Part shown: positions 25,121 to 34,387 of the stretch, piece after piece
Position numbering within the stretch: the first letter of the stretch is position 1
How the letters are laid out: each line of letters starts with the position of its first letter
NCBI GenBank assembly: GCA_902619675.1
Contig: CACNFA010000003.1
Span: 22,828 to 86,827 of the forward strand
Direction of reading: 5' to 3'
From: an uncultured Pelagibacteraceae bacterium
Lineage (GTDB): Bacteria > Pseudomonadota > Alphaproteobacteria > Pelagibacterales > Pelagibacteraceae
Length of the DNA stretch: 64,000 bases
The notes under the pieces: model-generated
Told to the model about the DNA's origin: nothing
Databases searched by the model: none
The model's input: only the letters and a program-made list of their open reading frames with translations
Translations under genes and position numbers: made by a program

Positions 25121-26017
25121 CTACGGAACTAATAAATTTATAAATCTCTCTGTTTTTTGGATCTCAAGACTGTTTACGTAACCACAATTTTCACCATCAA
25201 CCTGTGATAGAACTTTATTGTTTACACCATTTATTTTTAATCTGTTCAATTCTTTTTTAATTACACTTTTTGCAGGAGTTAAGTCGCCTTTGGTTAAAAT
25301 TAACCAAACATAATAAAGTAATTTTATTCTGGTCAGGTCTTTAAATATGTAAGCCACTATCCTGTTTTCAAATATATTGGTATCATTTGTTATAGAATGG
25401 GGACCAGCATAGTATTTTGAATTAGTACATAAAATCCAATCAGCCATAATTTTTTCATTATCTACCTCAACCTCCATTTTATTATTTTTTAAAAATAAAA
25501 AATGCTGAAAACCTTTTAAAGCGAAAATTACTTTTCCAAGATACTTTTTAATATTAGTATTTATGGACTCAACAATTCGAGAGTCAAAACCTACACCAGC
25601 CATCAAGAAAAAGTACTTATCATTTATTTTTGCTAATGAAATTTTCTTATGATTATCTGATACTAGGACGTTGTAAATCTCCTCCGCCTTTTTCTTAATT
25701 TGAGTTTCTATTTGTAAAATATTTGCAGTGCCAGCAGGTATGTATCCAACTAATTTGTCTTTTAGATTATCACTTTTAAACATTTCATTAATACCAAAAC
25801 ATACGCTCCCGTCACCGCCAGCAAATACTAACCGATCAAATTTTTTATTAGACAATTCTTTAAATACATTCCTTGCATGATCTTCGCTTTCAGTTTTAAA
25901 AAGATCTACAATATGATTTTTTTCTAAAAGATTAATGACCTTGTTAATTAATTTAAGTTTTCTACCACCTGCTGCATTTGCGTTAAATATCACCGCAAAA
26001 TTCAATTTTTTATTCAT
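25121..26017 (-). CDS. Diacylglycerol/lipid kinase family protein (DagK/YegS type)
   Basis: A 298-residue DAGK-catalytic-domain protein. The nucleotide-binding motif GGDGS at 67-71 and PAGTAN at about 94-99 are canonical, and the C-terminal beta-rich lobe ends with a DGE motif (SQVDGENCG). Family members phosphorylate diacylglycerol, sphingosine or related lipids with ATP. It is divergent from a plcP-like gene with a PHO-box-like site in the 25-bp gap. That suggests it handles the diacylglycerol released by PlcP, though the direction of regulation is not known. Confidence 0.82.
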   Translation of the reverse strand: MNKKLNFAVIFNANAAGGRKLKLINKVINLLEKNHIVDLFKTESEDHARNVFKELSNKKFDRLVFAGGDGSVCFGINEMFKSDNLKDKLVGYIPAGTANILQIETQIKKKAEEIYNVLVSDNHKKISLAKINDKYFFLMAGVGFDSRIVESINTNIKKYLGKVIFALKGFQHFLFLKNNKMEVEVDNEKIMADWILCTNSKYYAGPHSITNDTNIFENRIVAYIFKDLTRIKLLYYVWLILTKGDLTPAKSVIKKELNRLKINGVNNKVLSQVDGENCGYVNSLEIQKTERFINLLVP

Positions 26018-26018
26018 A

Positions 26019-26036
26019 TTTTAACAATTCTGTAAC
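26019..26036 (+). promoter_or_regulatory. PHO-box-like site upstream of plcP
   Basis: Two 7-mers in PhoB-site arrangement: TTTTAAC (26019-26025), 4-bp spacer, CTGTAAC (26030-26036). The second repeat is a close match; the first is weak. It lies between divergent dagK-like and plcP-like genes and resembles the clearer site before pstS. Confidence 0.5.
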
Positions 26037-26081
26037 ATATTTATGATTCTACTTTTACTAGAGATTCGTTTTATAAAAAAT

Positions 26082-26897
26082 ATGGAAACAATTCAAACTA
26101 AATCTAAGGGAAAGATTTTAAATTACAAAAGCATCTTTATTTCCGACTTGCACCTTGGGCATAGAAAAAGTGCAGCAAACAAATTATTAGAATTTTACAA
26201 ACATTCAAGGTCAGAGAATTTATATCTTGTTGGTGATATCATTGATGTTTGGGCTTTAAAAACAAAATTTTACTGGCCTCAAGAACATAATGATGTGATT
26301 CAAAAAACATTAAGAAAAGCAAGACATGGAACAAAAGTAAAATATATTGTTGGAAATCATGATGATGTCTTCAGAAAATTTTTACCATTACATTTTGGCG
26401 ATATTGAAGTTGTAAATAGAGCCATACATGTAAGCTCAGATAATAAAAAGTATATTGTTGTTCATGGTGATGCCTGGGATGGAGTCATGAAATATGCTCC
26501 ATGGTTATCAAAAGTAGGAGCTGTCGCTTATAGTTTTTTACTTGAGTTTAATGTTGTTATCAATTTTTTTAGAAGATTATTTAAAAAGGGTAATTGGTCT
26601 TTAGCAAAATATTTAAAACACAAAGTAAAGAACGCTGTAAAATATATAGGTGATTATGAAAAAACTTTAGCAATTTATGCTAAAAGAAAAAATGTTGATG
26701 GCATAATTTGCGGCCATATTCATCATTCTGCCGATCAAGTCTTAGATGGTGTGAGATATTTAAATTGTGGTGATTGGGTAGAAGGTGCAACTTTCTTAGT
26801 AGAACATTTTGATGGTCGCATGGAAGTTATTGACTGGGACAAAATCAGAGGTGATGTTGTTGATTACGAGCCGTATCTAAAAGTAGTAAATAAATAA
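26082..26897 (+). CDS. plcP: PlcP-type metallophosphoesterase (phospholipase C for lipid renovation)
   Basis: About 271 residues of the calcineurin-like phosphoesterase family with the full metal set: DLHLGH, GDIIDVW, GNHDD, HGDAWD and CGHIHH. LpxH shares these motifs, but the adjacent glycosyltransferase, the nearby Pho regulon and the PHO-like box point to PlcP. In phosphate-starved marine bacteria PlcP cleaves phospholipids to diacylglycerol. I prefer ATG 26082 to the ATG at 26043: the latter would put the promoter region of the PHO box inside the coding sequence and adds a hydrophobic stub. The agt gene starts at the next base after the stop. Confidence 0.8.
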   Translation: METIQTKSKGKILNYKSIFISDLHLGHRKSAANKLLEFYKHSRSENLYLVGDIIDVWALKTKFYWPQEHNDVIQKTLRKARHGTKVKYIVGNHDDVFRKFLPLHFGDIEVVNRAIHVSSDNKKYIVVHGDAWDGVMKYAPWLSKVGAVAYSFLLEFNVVINFFRRLFKKGNWSLAKYLKHKVKNAVKYIGDYEKTLAIYAKRKNVDGIICGHIHHSADQVLDGVRYLNCGDWVEGATFLVEHFDGRMEVIDWDKIRGDVVDYEPYLKVVNK

Positions 26898-27905
26898 ATG
26901 AAGATTTTAATCGTTACTGATGCCTGGTATCCGCAAGTGAACGGTGTTTGTAGAACTTTAAAAAATCTTGGCGATGAATTAAAAAAAATTGGACATCAGG
27001 TTGAATATATTGAACCTAATCAATTTTTTACTGTGCCAATGCCAAAATATAATGAAATAAAACTTTCTCTTAATGTTTGGCCTAGAGTAGGCAGATTAAT
27101 TTCTAAAGCTGATGCTGACATAATTCACATAGCTACAGAAGGTCCGATAGGAATATTTGCAAAAAGATATTGTGTAAAAAGTAAGCTTAAGTTTACCACG
27201 TCTTACCATACTCAATTTGATAAATATTTGAAGCTATACTATCCTTATTTGCCAATTAAGCTTGCTCAAAAGTTCCTTAAAGGATTTCACTCAAAGGCGG
27301 AAAAAATTTTAGTAACAACTCAGTCGATGAAAGATGAACTTCAAGAAATTGGTTTTGAAAAGGATAAGATGGTTGTTTGGACTAGAGGAGCAAACCACGG
27401 GGCATTTCAAAAGCCTAAAAAGATTAATTTAGAGTATAAAAGACCAATTTATCTTTATGTGGGAAGAGTATCTATTGAAAAGAATATAAGAGCATTTCTG
27501 GATTTAGATTTAGAAGGTACGAAATTAGTTGTCGGTAAAGGACCTGATTTAGATAAACTAAAAAAAGAATATCCTGAAGCGATATTTAAAGGAGAGAGAA
27601 CAAATGGTGAGCTTGCAAGTTACTTTGCTTCTTCTGATGTTTTTGTTTTCCCGAGCAAAACAGATACTTTTGGAATTGTAATTATAGAAGCTTTAAAATG
27701 TGGATTGCCAGTAGCCGCTTACCCAGTAGCAGGACCAAAAGATATTTTTAACGGTACAAACATTGGCTCGTTAAACAACGATCTTAAAAAAGCAGCACTT
27801 GAAGCTCTTAAGTCAGATAGAAGCGCTTGCATTGAGCATGCAAAAAAATATACCTGGGAAAATTGCGCAAAAATCTTTTTAAATAGTGCGGTATCAAACC
27901 GCTAA
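26898..27905 (+). CDS. agt: GT4 lipid glycosyltransferase (Agt-like)
   Basis: A 335-residue family-4 glycosyltransferase: N-terminal DAWYPQVNGVCRTL, the SYHTQFD segment, YVGRVSIEKN donor-domain start, and the EX7E-like FPSKTDTFGIVIIEA motif. Proteins of this type transfer glucose or glucuronate to diacylglycerol. Its position immediately after plcP matches the known plcP-agt pair, which swaps phospholipids for glycolipids under phosphate stress. The product lipid cannot be told from sequence by eye. Confidence 0.82.
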   Translation: MKILIVTDAWYPQVNGVCRTLKNLGDELKKIGHQVEYIEPNQFFTVPMPKYNEIKLSLNVWPRVGRLISKADADIIHIATEGPIGIFAKRYCVKSKLKFTTSYHTQFDKYLKLYYPYLPIKLAQKFLKGFHSKAEKILVTTQSMKDELQEIGFEKDKMVVWTRGANHGAFQKPKKINLEYKRPIYLYVGRVSIEKNIRAFLDLDLEGTKLVVGKGPDLDKLKKEYPEAIFKGERTNGELASYFASSDVFVFPSKTDTFGIVIIEALKCGLPVAAYPVAGPKDIFNGTNIGSLNNDLKKAALEALKSDRSACIEHAKKYTWENCAKIFLNSAVSNR

Positions 27906-27947
27906 AAAATATTTCTTTAGTCTATATCTTTAAAGTATAATCAAATC

Positions 27948-29144
27948 ATGGAATTATTATTTTACTCTCTTGCTGGAATAATTGTGATCGTAGTAATTGC
28001 AGTATCCAGAAAATCAATTGTAGCAGGTATGGAGGCAAGATCCGATATTAAGAGAGAGAACAAACCAAGTAATAATGAAGAGGGAATAGAAGACATCACC
28101 AATGAAAATATTGAAAAAACTAATGAGCAAGTAAAGATTATAAATCAAATCGATGATCTAATTTTAATTGTAGATAAATTTAAAAATATCAAATTTTTTA
28201 ATAGTAGTGCAAAAAAAAAATTTGGAGAAAATAATTTAAATAAGCACGTGGCTACTTTATTGAGAGTTCCTGATTTACTCCAAAATATTGATTTAGTGCT
28301 TTTAAAAAAAGAGACAATTACTATGGATTTAGAATTATCCTCTCCCTCATTTCAGTTCTTTAAAGTTCATCTATTCTCTGGACCGACCTCATATGTCGAT
28401 GATCCTGACTCAGTTGTTTTATTTCTAAAAGATTTAACTGATATTATAAAAGCGCAAAGGTTCAAATCTGATTTTGTAGCCAATGTAAGCCATGAACTTA
28501 AAACGCCTTTAGTTTCTATTAAAGGATTTCTAGAAACTATAAGCGGACATGCGAAAGATGATTTAGAAGCACAAAAAAAATTCATACCGATAATGCTTGA
28601 GCAAGCTGATAGGATGGAAAGCTTAATTAAAGATTTACTTTCATTAAGTAGAATTGAGTTAGAGGAACATATACAGCCTCAAGATAAAGTAAATTTAAAA
28701 GAAATTTTAAGTAACGTTGAAGACATCCATCAAAAAAATTTAAAATCTTTTGAATTTAAAAATAATGTAAAAGATGATTTCTTTATTAAAGGCGATCATG
28801 AAAAATTAATTGAAGTTTTTTCAAATATTATTGATAACAGTATAAAATATTCAGAAAAAAATAAAAAGATCGAGGTTAATTGTGGGCAAGGTACTGGAAA
28901 AGTAATAGGAGACTCTTATACCGTGTCCATTAAAGATAATGGTATTGGAATTCCAACTGAACAACTTCCGAGAATTACAGAAAGATTTTTTAGAGTTGAT
29001 GCAGCTAAAAGTAAAAAAGTTGGTGGCACTGGACTTGGAATGGCGATCGTGAAGCACATTGTTAATCAGCATAGAGGTGAGTTAGAAATAAAAAGTGAGA
29101 CTCAAAGGGGCACCGAAATAAAGGTTCACTTTTCTAAATTTTAG
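27948..29144 (+). CDS. phoR: Phosphate regulon sensor histidine kinase PhoR
   Basis: A 398-residue membrane histidine kinase: one TM helix at about 4-19, a charged linker, a PAS-like domain (about 68-165), the dimerisation/phosphoacceptor motif VANVSHELKTPL with His182, and an ATPase domain with N, G1 and G2 boxes (IIDNSIKYS, DNGIGIP, GGTGLGMAIV). The partner phoB lies at 35067. It senses phosphate through the Pst complex and PhoU. There is no PHO box directly upstream. Confidence 0.92.
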   Translation: MELLFYSLAGIIVIVVIAVSRKSIVAGMEARSDIKRENKPSNNEEGIEDITNENIEKTNEQVKIINQIDDLILIVDKFKNIKFFNSSAKKKFGENNLNKHVATLLRVPDLLQNIDLVLLKKETITMDLELSSPSFQFFKVHLFSGPTSYVDDPDSVVLFLKDLTDIIKAQRFKSDFVANVSHELKTPLVSIKGFLETISGHAKDDLEAQKKFIPIMLEQADRMESLIKDLLSLSRIELEEHIQPQDKVNLKEILSNVEDIHQKNLKSFEFKNNVKDDFFIKGDHEKLIEVFSNIIDNSIKYSEKNKKIEVNCGQGTGKVIGDSYTVSIKDNGIGIPTEQLPRITERFFRVDAAKSKKVGGTGLGMAIVKHIVNQHRGELEIKSETQRGTEIKVHFSKF

Positions 29145-29207
29145 CAAATATCACAATTTTATTAAATTATGTCTTGAGATAGACAGCAAAATAGTTAAAA
29201 TTCTAGT

Positions 29208-29819
29208 ATGACTAGAATAACAAATTATATAATTCTGGTTTTATTAACTTTAACTTTTACAACTGTTAAGGCAGATGTAAACTTAATTGAGAAAACTTTA
29301 CGTTCTCAACCTCTTACAGTTTTTGATCTTGGACTTTTAAGACTTAAAAACGATCTTAGGCAAGCTAAAAACGATTTAGTTCTTGAAGTAGATAATAAAA
29401 ATGTATCTACAATTTATACTGAAGCTTTATTTTCTAGAAGAGACGATGGAATTCAATTAATTGTGTCAGCACCGATGAGCACTCATTTAAATGCTAACTC
29501 GTACATGGTGGACTCAATTAAATGTAGAAAAATTTTTGAAAAAGTTAAAAATAATCTTTTAAAAGGACAAAACGAGAGCAATATGATTCACTCAAAAGCT
29601 GCATCTTATTTAAGTGAAGTATTCACCGCTCCAACACAATGGAATGCTTGGAGATATGATAAAGGTTTTACACAAAAATTAGTTAACTTTGTACAACTAG
29701 AAGTTACATTAAAGCCAACTCAATCCTACGCAGTTAAAAATAAAGTAAGACCTTTTAGTTGCGGAGGGTCTTTAGCCTCTGATTATCAACAAATCGAGAT
29801 AACTAGAAAGTTCAACTAA
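29208..29819 (+). CDS. Exported protein of unknown function in the pho region
   Basis: A 203-residue protein with a clear signal peptide (hydrophobic core at about 6-18, cleavage near VKA-DVN). The mature part has two cysteines far apart (CRKIF and FSCGGS) that could pair in the periplasm, and no other motif I recognise. It is placed between phoR and pstS, so a role in periplasmic phosphate stress is possible, but only the location supports this. No PHO box was seen in the 63-bp gap upstream. Confidence 0.65.
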   Translation: MTRITNYIILVLLTLTFTTVKADVNLIEKTLRSQPLTVFDLGLLRLKNDLRQAKNDLVLEVDNKNVSTIYTEALFSRRDDGIQLIVSAPMSTHLNANSYMVDSIKCRKIFEKVKNNLLKGQNESNMIHSKAASYLSEVFTAPTQWNAWRYDKGFTQKLVNFVQLEVTLKPTQSYAVKNKVRPFSCGGSLASDYQQIEITRKFN

Positions 29820-29840
29820 AAAGTTATCATTTTAATAAAT

Positions 29841-29858
29841 TTGTAACACATCTGTAAT
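29841..29858 (+). promoter_or_regulatory. PHO box upstream of pstS
   Basis: TTGTAAC (29841-29847), 4-bp spacer ACAT, CTGTAAT (29852-29858): two direct 7-mers 11 bp apart, the arrangement bound by PhoB. It is 68 bp before the pstS start codon. Confidence 0.75.
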
Positions 29859-29926
29859 ATTTAAGAGTCCTCTTAATTCTATGAATCCAATGTTTGTTAA
29901 TTAATTAATAAATGAAAGGATAAACA

Positions 29927-30931
29927 ATGAGAAAACTATCAATCGCTTTGGCTTCATTAGTTGCAATGTTAGTTGTAACTTCTGCTCAAGCTAGAGATCA
30001 GATTAAAATCGTAGGTTCTTCAACTGTATTCCCTTATGCAACAATCGTTGCTGAAAGGTTTGGTTCGTCTGGTAAATTTAAAACACCAGTAATCGAGTCA
30101 ACAGGAACAGGTGGTGGAGCTAAATTATTCTGTGCCGGTGTTGGTACAGAGCACCCAGACGTAACAAATGCATCTAGAGCCATGAAGGCTAAAGAGTACG
30201 CGCTATGTCAAAAAAATGGTGTTGAAGAAATCGTAGAGATTACAGTTGGTAATGATGGAATAACGTTAGCTTATTCTAAAGATGCTAAACCAGTAAACTT
30301 TACAAAAAAACAATTATGGGCAGCATTAGCAAAAGAAGTTGCTAAAGATGGTAAGTTAGTACCGAATCCATATAAAAAATGGAGCGATATTGACTCTTCA
30401 TTACCAAACTACCCAATTAAAGTGATGGTACCTCCAGGAACATCAGGAACAAGAGATGCCTGGAATTCATTAGTAATGAAAAAAGGTATCGATGATGCTT
30501 CTAAAAAAGCTGGCGCTAAATATAAAGCACTAAGAGAAGACGGTGCGGTAATTGAAGTTGGTGAAAACGACTCACTAATTATTCAAAAACTAGCTGCTGA
30601 TAAAGAAATGTTTGGTTTCTTTGGTTTCAGTTATTTCTTAGCTGCAAAAGATAAATTGCAAGCTGCAAGCATTGAAGGTGGTCAACCAAGCTTAAAATCT
30701 ATTCAAGATTATAGCTATGCAGTTGCAAGACCTTTATTCTTCTATGTGAAAAAAGCTCACGTGGGCGTTGTACCTGGCTTACATGAATTCGTAAAAGAGT
30801 TCACAAGTAAAAAAGCTATGGGTAAAAAAGGTTATTTAACTGATATCGGGCTAGTACCCCTAGATGGCAAGTTATACAAAACATCTAGAACTAACGCTAC
30901 GAAGTTAGTTAACATGCCTGCTAAGAAGTAG
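29927..30931 (+). CDS. pstS: Periplasmic phosphate-binding protein PstS
   Basis: A 334-residue substrate-binding protein of the high-affinity phosphate ABC transporter. The signal peptide covers about residues 1-22 with AQA cleavage. Phosphate contacts are in the IVGSSTVFP loop, the TGTGGG segment and the PPGTSGTRDAW motif. An AAAGGA ribosome-binding site lies before the ATG. A strong terminator follows, so it is probably made in excess over the rest of the transporter. Confidence 0.95.
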   Translation: MRKLSIALASLVAMLVVTSAQARDQIKIVGSSTVFPYATIVAERFGSSGKFKTPVIESTGTGGGAKLFCAGVGTEHPDVTNASRAMKAKEYALCQKNGVEEIVEITVGNDGITLAYSKDAKPVNFTKKQLWAALAKEVAKDGKLVPNPYKKWSDIDSSLPNYPIKVMVPPGTSGTRDAWNSLVMKKGIDDASKKAGAKYKALREDGAVIEVGENDSLIIQKLAADKEMFGFFGFSYFLAAKDKLQAASIEGGQPSLKSIQDYSYAVARPLFFYVKKAHVGVVPGLHEFVKEFTSKKAMGKKGYLTDIGLVPLDGKLYKTSRTNATKLVNMPAKK

Positions 30932-30946
30932 TAGTATCAATTAAAC

Positions 30947-30973
30947 AAAAAGGGGGTATTTTACCCCCTTTTT
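30947..30973 (+). terminator. Intrinsic terminator/attenuator between pstS and pstC
   Basis: A 12-bp perfect stem (A5G5TA with its complement), 3-base loop and T5 tail. Partial read-through would give PstS in excess of PstCAB. Confidence 0.85.
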
Positions 30974-30990
30974 ATCTCTGGAAGCTCAAT

Positions 30991-32367
30991 ATGAATTTAA
31001 TACTTGTAACTTTTATTATTCTCTTAGCTTTCACAAGTTATTATTTCGGTAGAAAAAAAGCTCTAGTTATTCAATCATCACAAAGACTTACGGCATTACC
31101 AAAATTTTATGGATATTATTTAGCTGCTTGGTGTGCTGCACCAGCATTAATAATTTTTGCTCTTTGGTCAGTTTTTGAACCATCAATAGTTAAAACATTT
31201 ATTTTACAAGATTACACTGATCAGAACTTAACTAAAAATGAGCTTCAGCTTATTTACACAAAGGTTAAAGCATTAGCCGCAGGAACTTACACGGGAAATA
31301 TTACTAATTTTCTAGATGAGTCTGCTAATAAGTACATTCAATTAAAAGGAATAGCTAACAGCGCTAAAGTAGCAATTATTTTAGCAATTTTAATTTTCTC
31401 TCTGAGTTTTGCATATAGATCTGTTCAGAAAAATGATCGCATGAGAGAACCAGTAGAAATTTTTCTTAAATGGGTGTTATTTGTTGCATCATTAGGCGCA
31501 GTTTTAGTTACAATTGGAATAGTTTTTTCACTTTTATTCGAAGCGATTAGGTTTTTTCAAGCAGTAAAAATCTTTGACTTTATATTCGGAACTCATTGGT
31601 ATCCTGCTAAAACTTTTGTAAGAGATGGTCAACCAGATCCTGAATTAATGAAGGATGCTTTCGGAGCTGTGCCTTTATTTGCTGGAACTTTTTTTATTGC
31701 TTTTATTGCAATGTGTGTTGCCATCCCCATAGGTTTGCTGAGTGGGATATATCTATCTGAGTATGCTGGAAGAGGTGTAAGAAAATATGCTAAACCTATT
31801 ATTGAGATTTTAGCTGGTATTCCAACAGTGGTATATGGTTTTTTTGCAGCTTTAACCGTCGGTCCTTTTGTTAAAGAAATAGGTAATGCTATGGGCTTAG
31901 AAGTTTCAGCGGAGAGCGCTTTAGCTGCAGGAGCAGTTATGGGAGTAATGATAATTCCTTTTATTTCAAGTCTAAGCGATGACGTTATGACGGCAGTACC
32001 TCAAAATTTAAGAGATGGAAGTTACGCAATGGGCGCAACAAAATCTGAAACTGTAAAAAAAGTAATTTTTCCAGCAGCCCTACCTGGTATCGTAGGTTCG
32101 ATACTTTTAGCAGTATCGAGAGCGGTGGGAGAAACAATGATTGTTGTAATGGCCTCAGGACTAGCGGCTAATCTTACAATGAATCCACTTGAGTCAACTT
32201 CTACCATTACAGCGCAAATTGTAGTAATTTTAATTGGAGACCAACAATTTGGAGATCCAAAAACTCAATCAGCTTTTGCATTAGGAATATCTTTATTTAT
32301 AGTAACTTTATTCTTAAATGTAATCGCTCTTTCAGTTGTTAAAAAATATAGGGAAAAATATGAATAG
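30991..32367 (+). CDS. pstC: Phosphate ABC transporter permease PstC
   Basis: A 458-residue permease with an N-terminal extension (two TM helices and a soluble segment of about 60 residues) typical of long alphaproteobacterial PstC. The C-terminal half carries the permease domain with the ABC-interaction EAA loop (GSYAMGATKSETVKKVIFPAALPGI). It overlaps pstA by 8 bp. Confidence 0.92.
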   Translation: MNLILVTFIILLAFTSYYFGRKKALVIQSSQRLTALPKFYGYYLAAWCAAPALIIFALWSVFEPSIVKTFILQDYTDQNLTKNELQLIYTKVKALAAGTYTGNITNFLDESANKYIQLKGIANSAKVAIILAILIFSLSFAYRSVQKNDRMREPVEIFLKWVLFVASLGAVLVTIGIVFSLLFEAIRFFQAVKIFDFIFGTHWYPAKTFVRDGQPDPELMKDAFGAVPLFAGTFFIAFIAMCVAIPIGLLSGIYLSEYAGRGVRKYAKPIIEILAGIPTVVYGFFAALTVGPFVKEIGNAMGLEVSAESALAAGAVMGVMIIPFISSLSDDVMTAVPQNLRDGSYAMGATKSETVKKVIFPAALPGIVGSILLAVSRAVGETMIVVMASGLAANLTMNPLESTSTITAQIVVILIGDQQFGDPKTQSAFALGISLFIVTLFLNVIALSVVKKYREKYE

Positions 32368-33631
32368 TTTTAAGAAAAATTTATTAAAAAAAAGATATAA
32401 CGCTGAAAGAAGATTTCAATGGTATGGCAAAATAGCTATAGGATTAGCTTTAAGCTTTTTAGCAGTTTTTATGTTTCAGATATTTTCAAAAGGTTACTCA
32501 GCTTTCCAAAAAACTTGGATAGTAACAGAAGTTCATTATGATAAAGAATTACTTTTAATCGATGCAGAAAGCCCATCAAAAGATGATTTAGAAAATGCAG
32601 ACTATTATGATGTTGCTTACAAAGCTATGACCTCATTAGATCCTGGACTTCCTGAAGAAGAGGATCGTCAATTGATACAAATGGTTTCGTATAAATATGA
32701 GGCAGAGGTTAAAGATCTACTTTTAAAAAATCCAGACTATCTAGGTAAAATAGTGCCCATAAAATTAACAGCTTCTGATGATGTTGATCAAGTTCATAAG
32801 GGAAATTATCCAAGAGATATTCCTGAGGAGAATAGAAGAGTAAATGATTACCAGTTGCAGATTTACGATATGCTTAATGAAAGAGGAGATATTTTATCAG
32901 AGTTTAACATTAGTTTTTTTACAAGTCCTGATTCAAGAGAGGCAGAACTAGCAGGTATAGCTAGCTCGTTTATGGGAACAGTTTTTAGTATACTAGTATG
33001 TTTAGCGTTTTCATTTCCTGTTGCAGTGTTAGCTGCAATTTATCTCGAGGAATTCGCACCAAAAAATAAATTTACAGATTTTATAGAAGTAAACATTAAT
33101 AATTTAGCAGCTGTTCCATCGATAGTATTTGGTTTGCTAGGTCTTGGTGTTTTATTAGCAGTTTTTAATTTACCAAGATCGACACCACTTGTTGGAGGAA
33201 TTACTTTGTCTCTTATGACATTACCAACAATAATTATTGCTGCAAGAGCTTCTTTAAAAGCTGTTCCCCCAAGTATAAGAGAAGCTGCTTTAGCGATGGG
33301 TGCAAGTAATATGCAAACAACCATGCATCATACTGTGCCACTATCAATGCCTGGAACTTTATCTGGAACGATAATTGGCTTGGCTCAAGCTTTAGGGGAA
33401 ACAGCCCCTTTAATTTTAATAGGAATGGTTGCTTTTGTGAATACAATACCTGGTACGCCAGTTGATCCTGCTGCAAGTTTACCAGTTCAGATATATATAT
33501 GGTCAGAAAGTGCTGAGAGGGGTTTCGTTGAAAAAGTATCTGCATGTATTATGGTGCTTCTAGCTTTTTTAATTTTAATGAACTTGGCAGCTCAAATCGT
33601 TAGACACAAATTTGAAAAGAAATGGAGTTAA
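32360..33631 (+). CDS. pstA: Phosphate ABC transporter permease PstA
   Basis: About 423 residues from ATG 32360-32362; a longer frame would begin with TTG. One N-terminal TM helix is followed by a periplasmic domain of about 150 residues, then the permease core with IREAALAMGASNMQTTMHHTVPLSMPG-type EAA loop (motif spans about 304-330). Long PstA proteins are usual in alphaproteobacteria. The pstB ATG begins one base after the stop codon. Confidence 0.92.
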   Translation: MNSFKKNLLKKRYNAERRFQWYGKIAIGLALSFLAVFMFQIFSKGYSAFQKTWIVTEVHYDKELLLIDAESPSKDDLENADYYDVAYKAMTSLDPGLPEEEDRQLIQMVSYKYEAEVKDLLLKNPDYLGKIVPIKLTASDDVDQVHKGNYPRDIPEENRRVNDYQLQIYDMLNERGDILSEFNISFFTSPDSREAELAGIASSFMGTVFSILVCLAFSFPVAVLAAIYLEEFAPKNKFTDFIEVNINNLAAVPSIVFGLLGLGVLLAVFNLPRSTPLVGGITLSLMTLPTIIIAARASLKAVPPSIREAALAMGASNMQTTMHHTVPLSMPGTLSGTIIGLAQALGETAPLILIGMVAFVNTIPGTPVDPAASLPVQIYIWSESAERGFVEKVSACIMVLLAFLILMNLAAQIVRHKFEKKWS

Positions 33632-34387
33632 ATGAGTAAAATAAAAGCGGAAAATGTAAATGTTTATTACGGATCCAAACAGGCATTATTTGACGTCTCT
33701 ATAGATATAGCAGAAAAAGAAGTTACAGCTTTAATTGGACCATCTGGGTGTGGAAAGTCTACTTTCTTAAGATGCTTGAACAGGATGAACGACGTCATAG
33801 AAATTTGTAGAGTTGAAGGCAGTATTAAAATGGACAACCTAGAACTGAATTCAAGAAAGTTAGATGTTGTGAGACTTAGGGAGAACGTTGGTATGGTTTT
33901 TCAAAAACCCAATCCATTCCCTAAAACAATTTATGAAAATGTAGCTTATGGTCCTACTATTCACGGTATTGCACAGAGCAAAGAAGAAATGGATCAAATA
34001 GTTGAAACAAGTTTGAAAAAAGCTGCCTTGTGGAACGAAGTTAAAGATAGACTTGATGAAATCGGAACTGGCTTATCAGGAGGTCAACAGCAACGACTAT
34101 GTATTGCTAGAGCTATATCTGTAAGTCCAGAAGTGATTCTTATGGACGAACCATGTTCAGCGCTTGACCCAATAGCAACAGCTCAAATTGAAGAACTTAT
34201 AGATGATCTTAAAAAAGAGGTCACAATTGTGATAGTTACCCACTCAATGTCACAAGCAGCTAGGGTATCTCAAAAAACAGGTTTCTTTCATTTGGGAAAA
34301 CTTATAGAATTTGGACCAACAGATAAAATATTTAAAAATCCTGAAAATCAGCAAACTCAGGATTATATTACAGGAAGGTTTGGTTAA
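33632..34387 (+). CDS. pstB: Phosphate ABC transporter ATP-binding protein PstB
   Basis: A 251-residue ABC ATPase: Walker [11 protein letters not shown]-loop VFQKPNPFP (diagnostic for PstB), signature LSGGQQQRL and Walker [13 protein letters not shown]. It energises PstCA and takes part in phosphate signalling with PhoR and PhoU. TAATG overlap with phoU. Confidence 0.96.
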   Translation: MSKIKAENVNVYYGSKQALFDVSIDIAEKEVTALIGPSGCGKSTFLRCLNRMNDVIEICRVEGSIKMDNLELNSRKLDVVRLRENVGMVFQKPNPFPKTIYENVAYGPTIHGIAQSKEEMDQIVETSLKKAALWNEVKDRLDEIGTGLSGGQQQRLCIARAISVSPEVILMDEPCSALDPIATAQIEELIDDLKKEVTIVIVTHSMSQAARVSQKTGFFHLGKLIEFGPTDKIFKNPENQQTQDYITGRFG

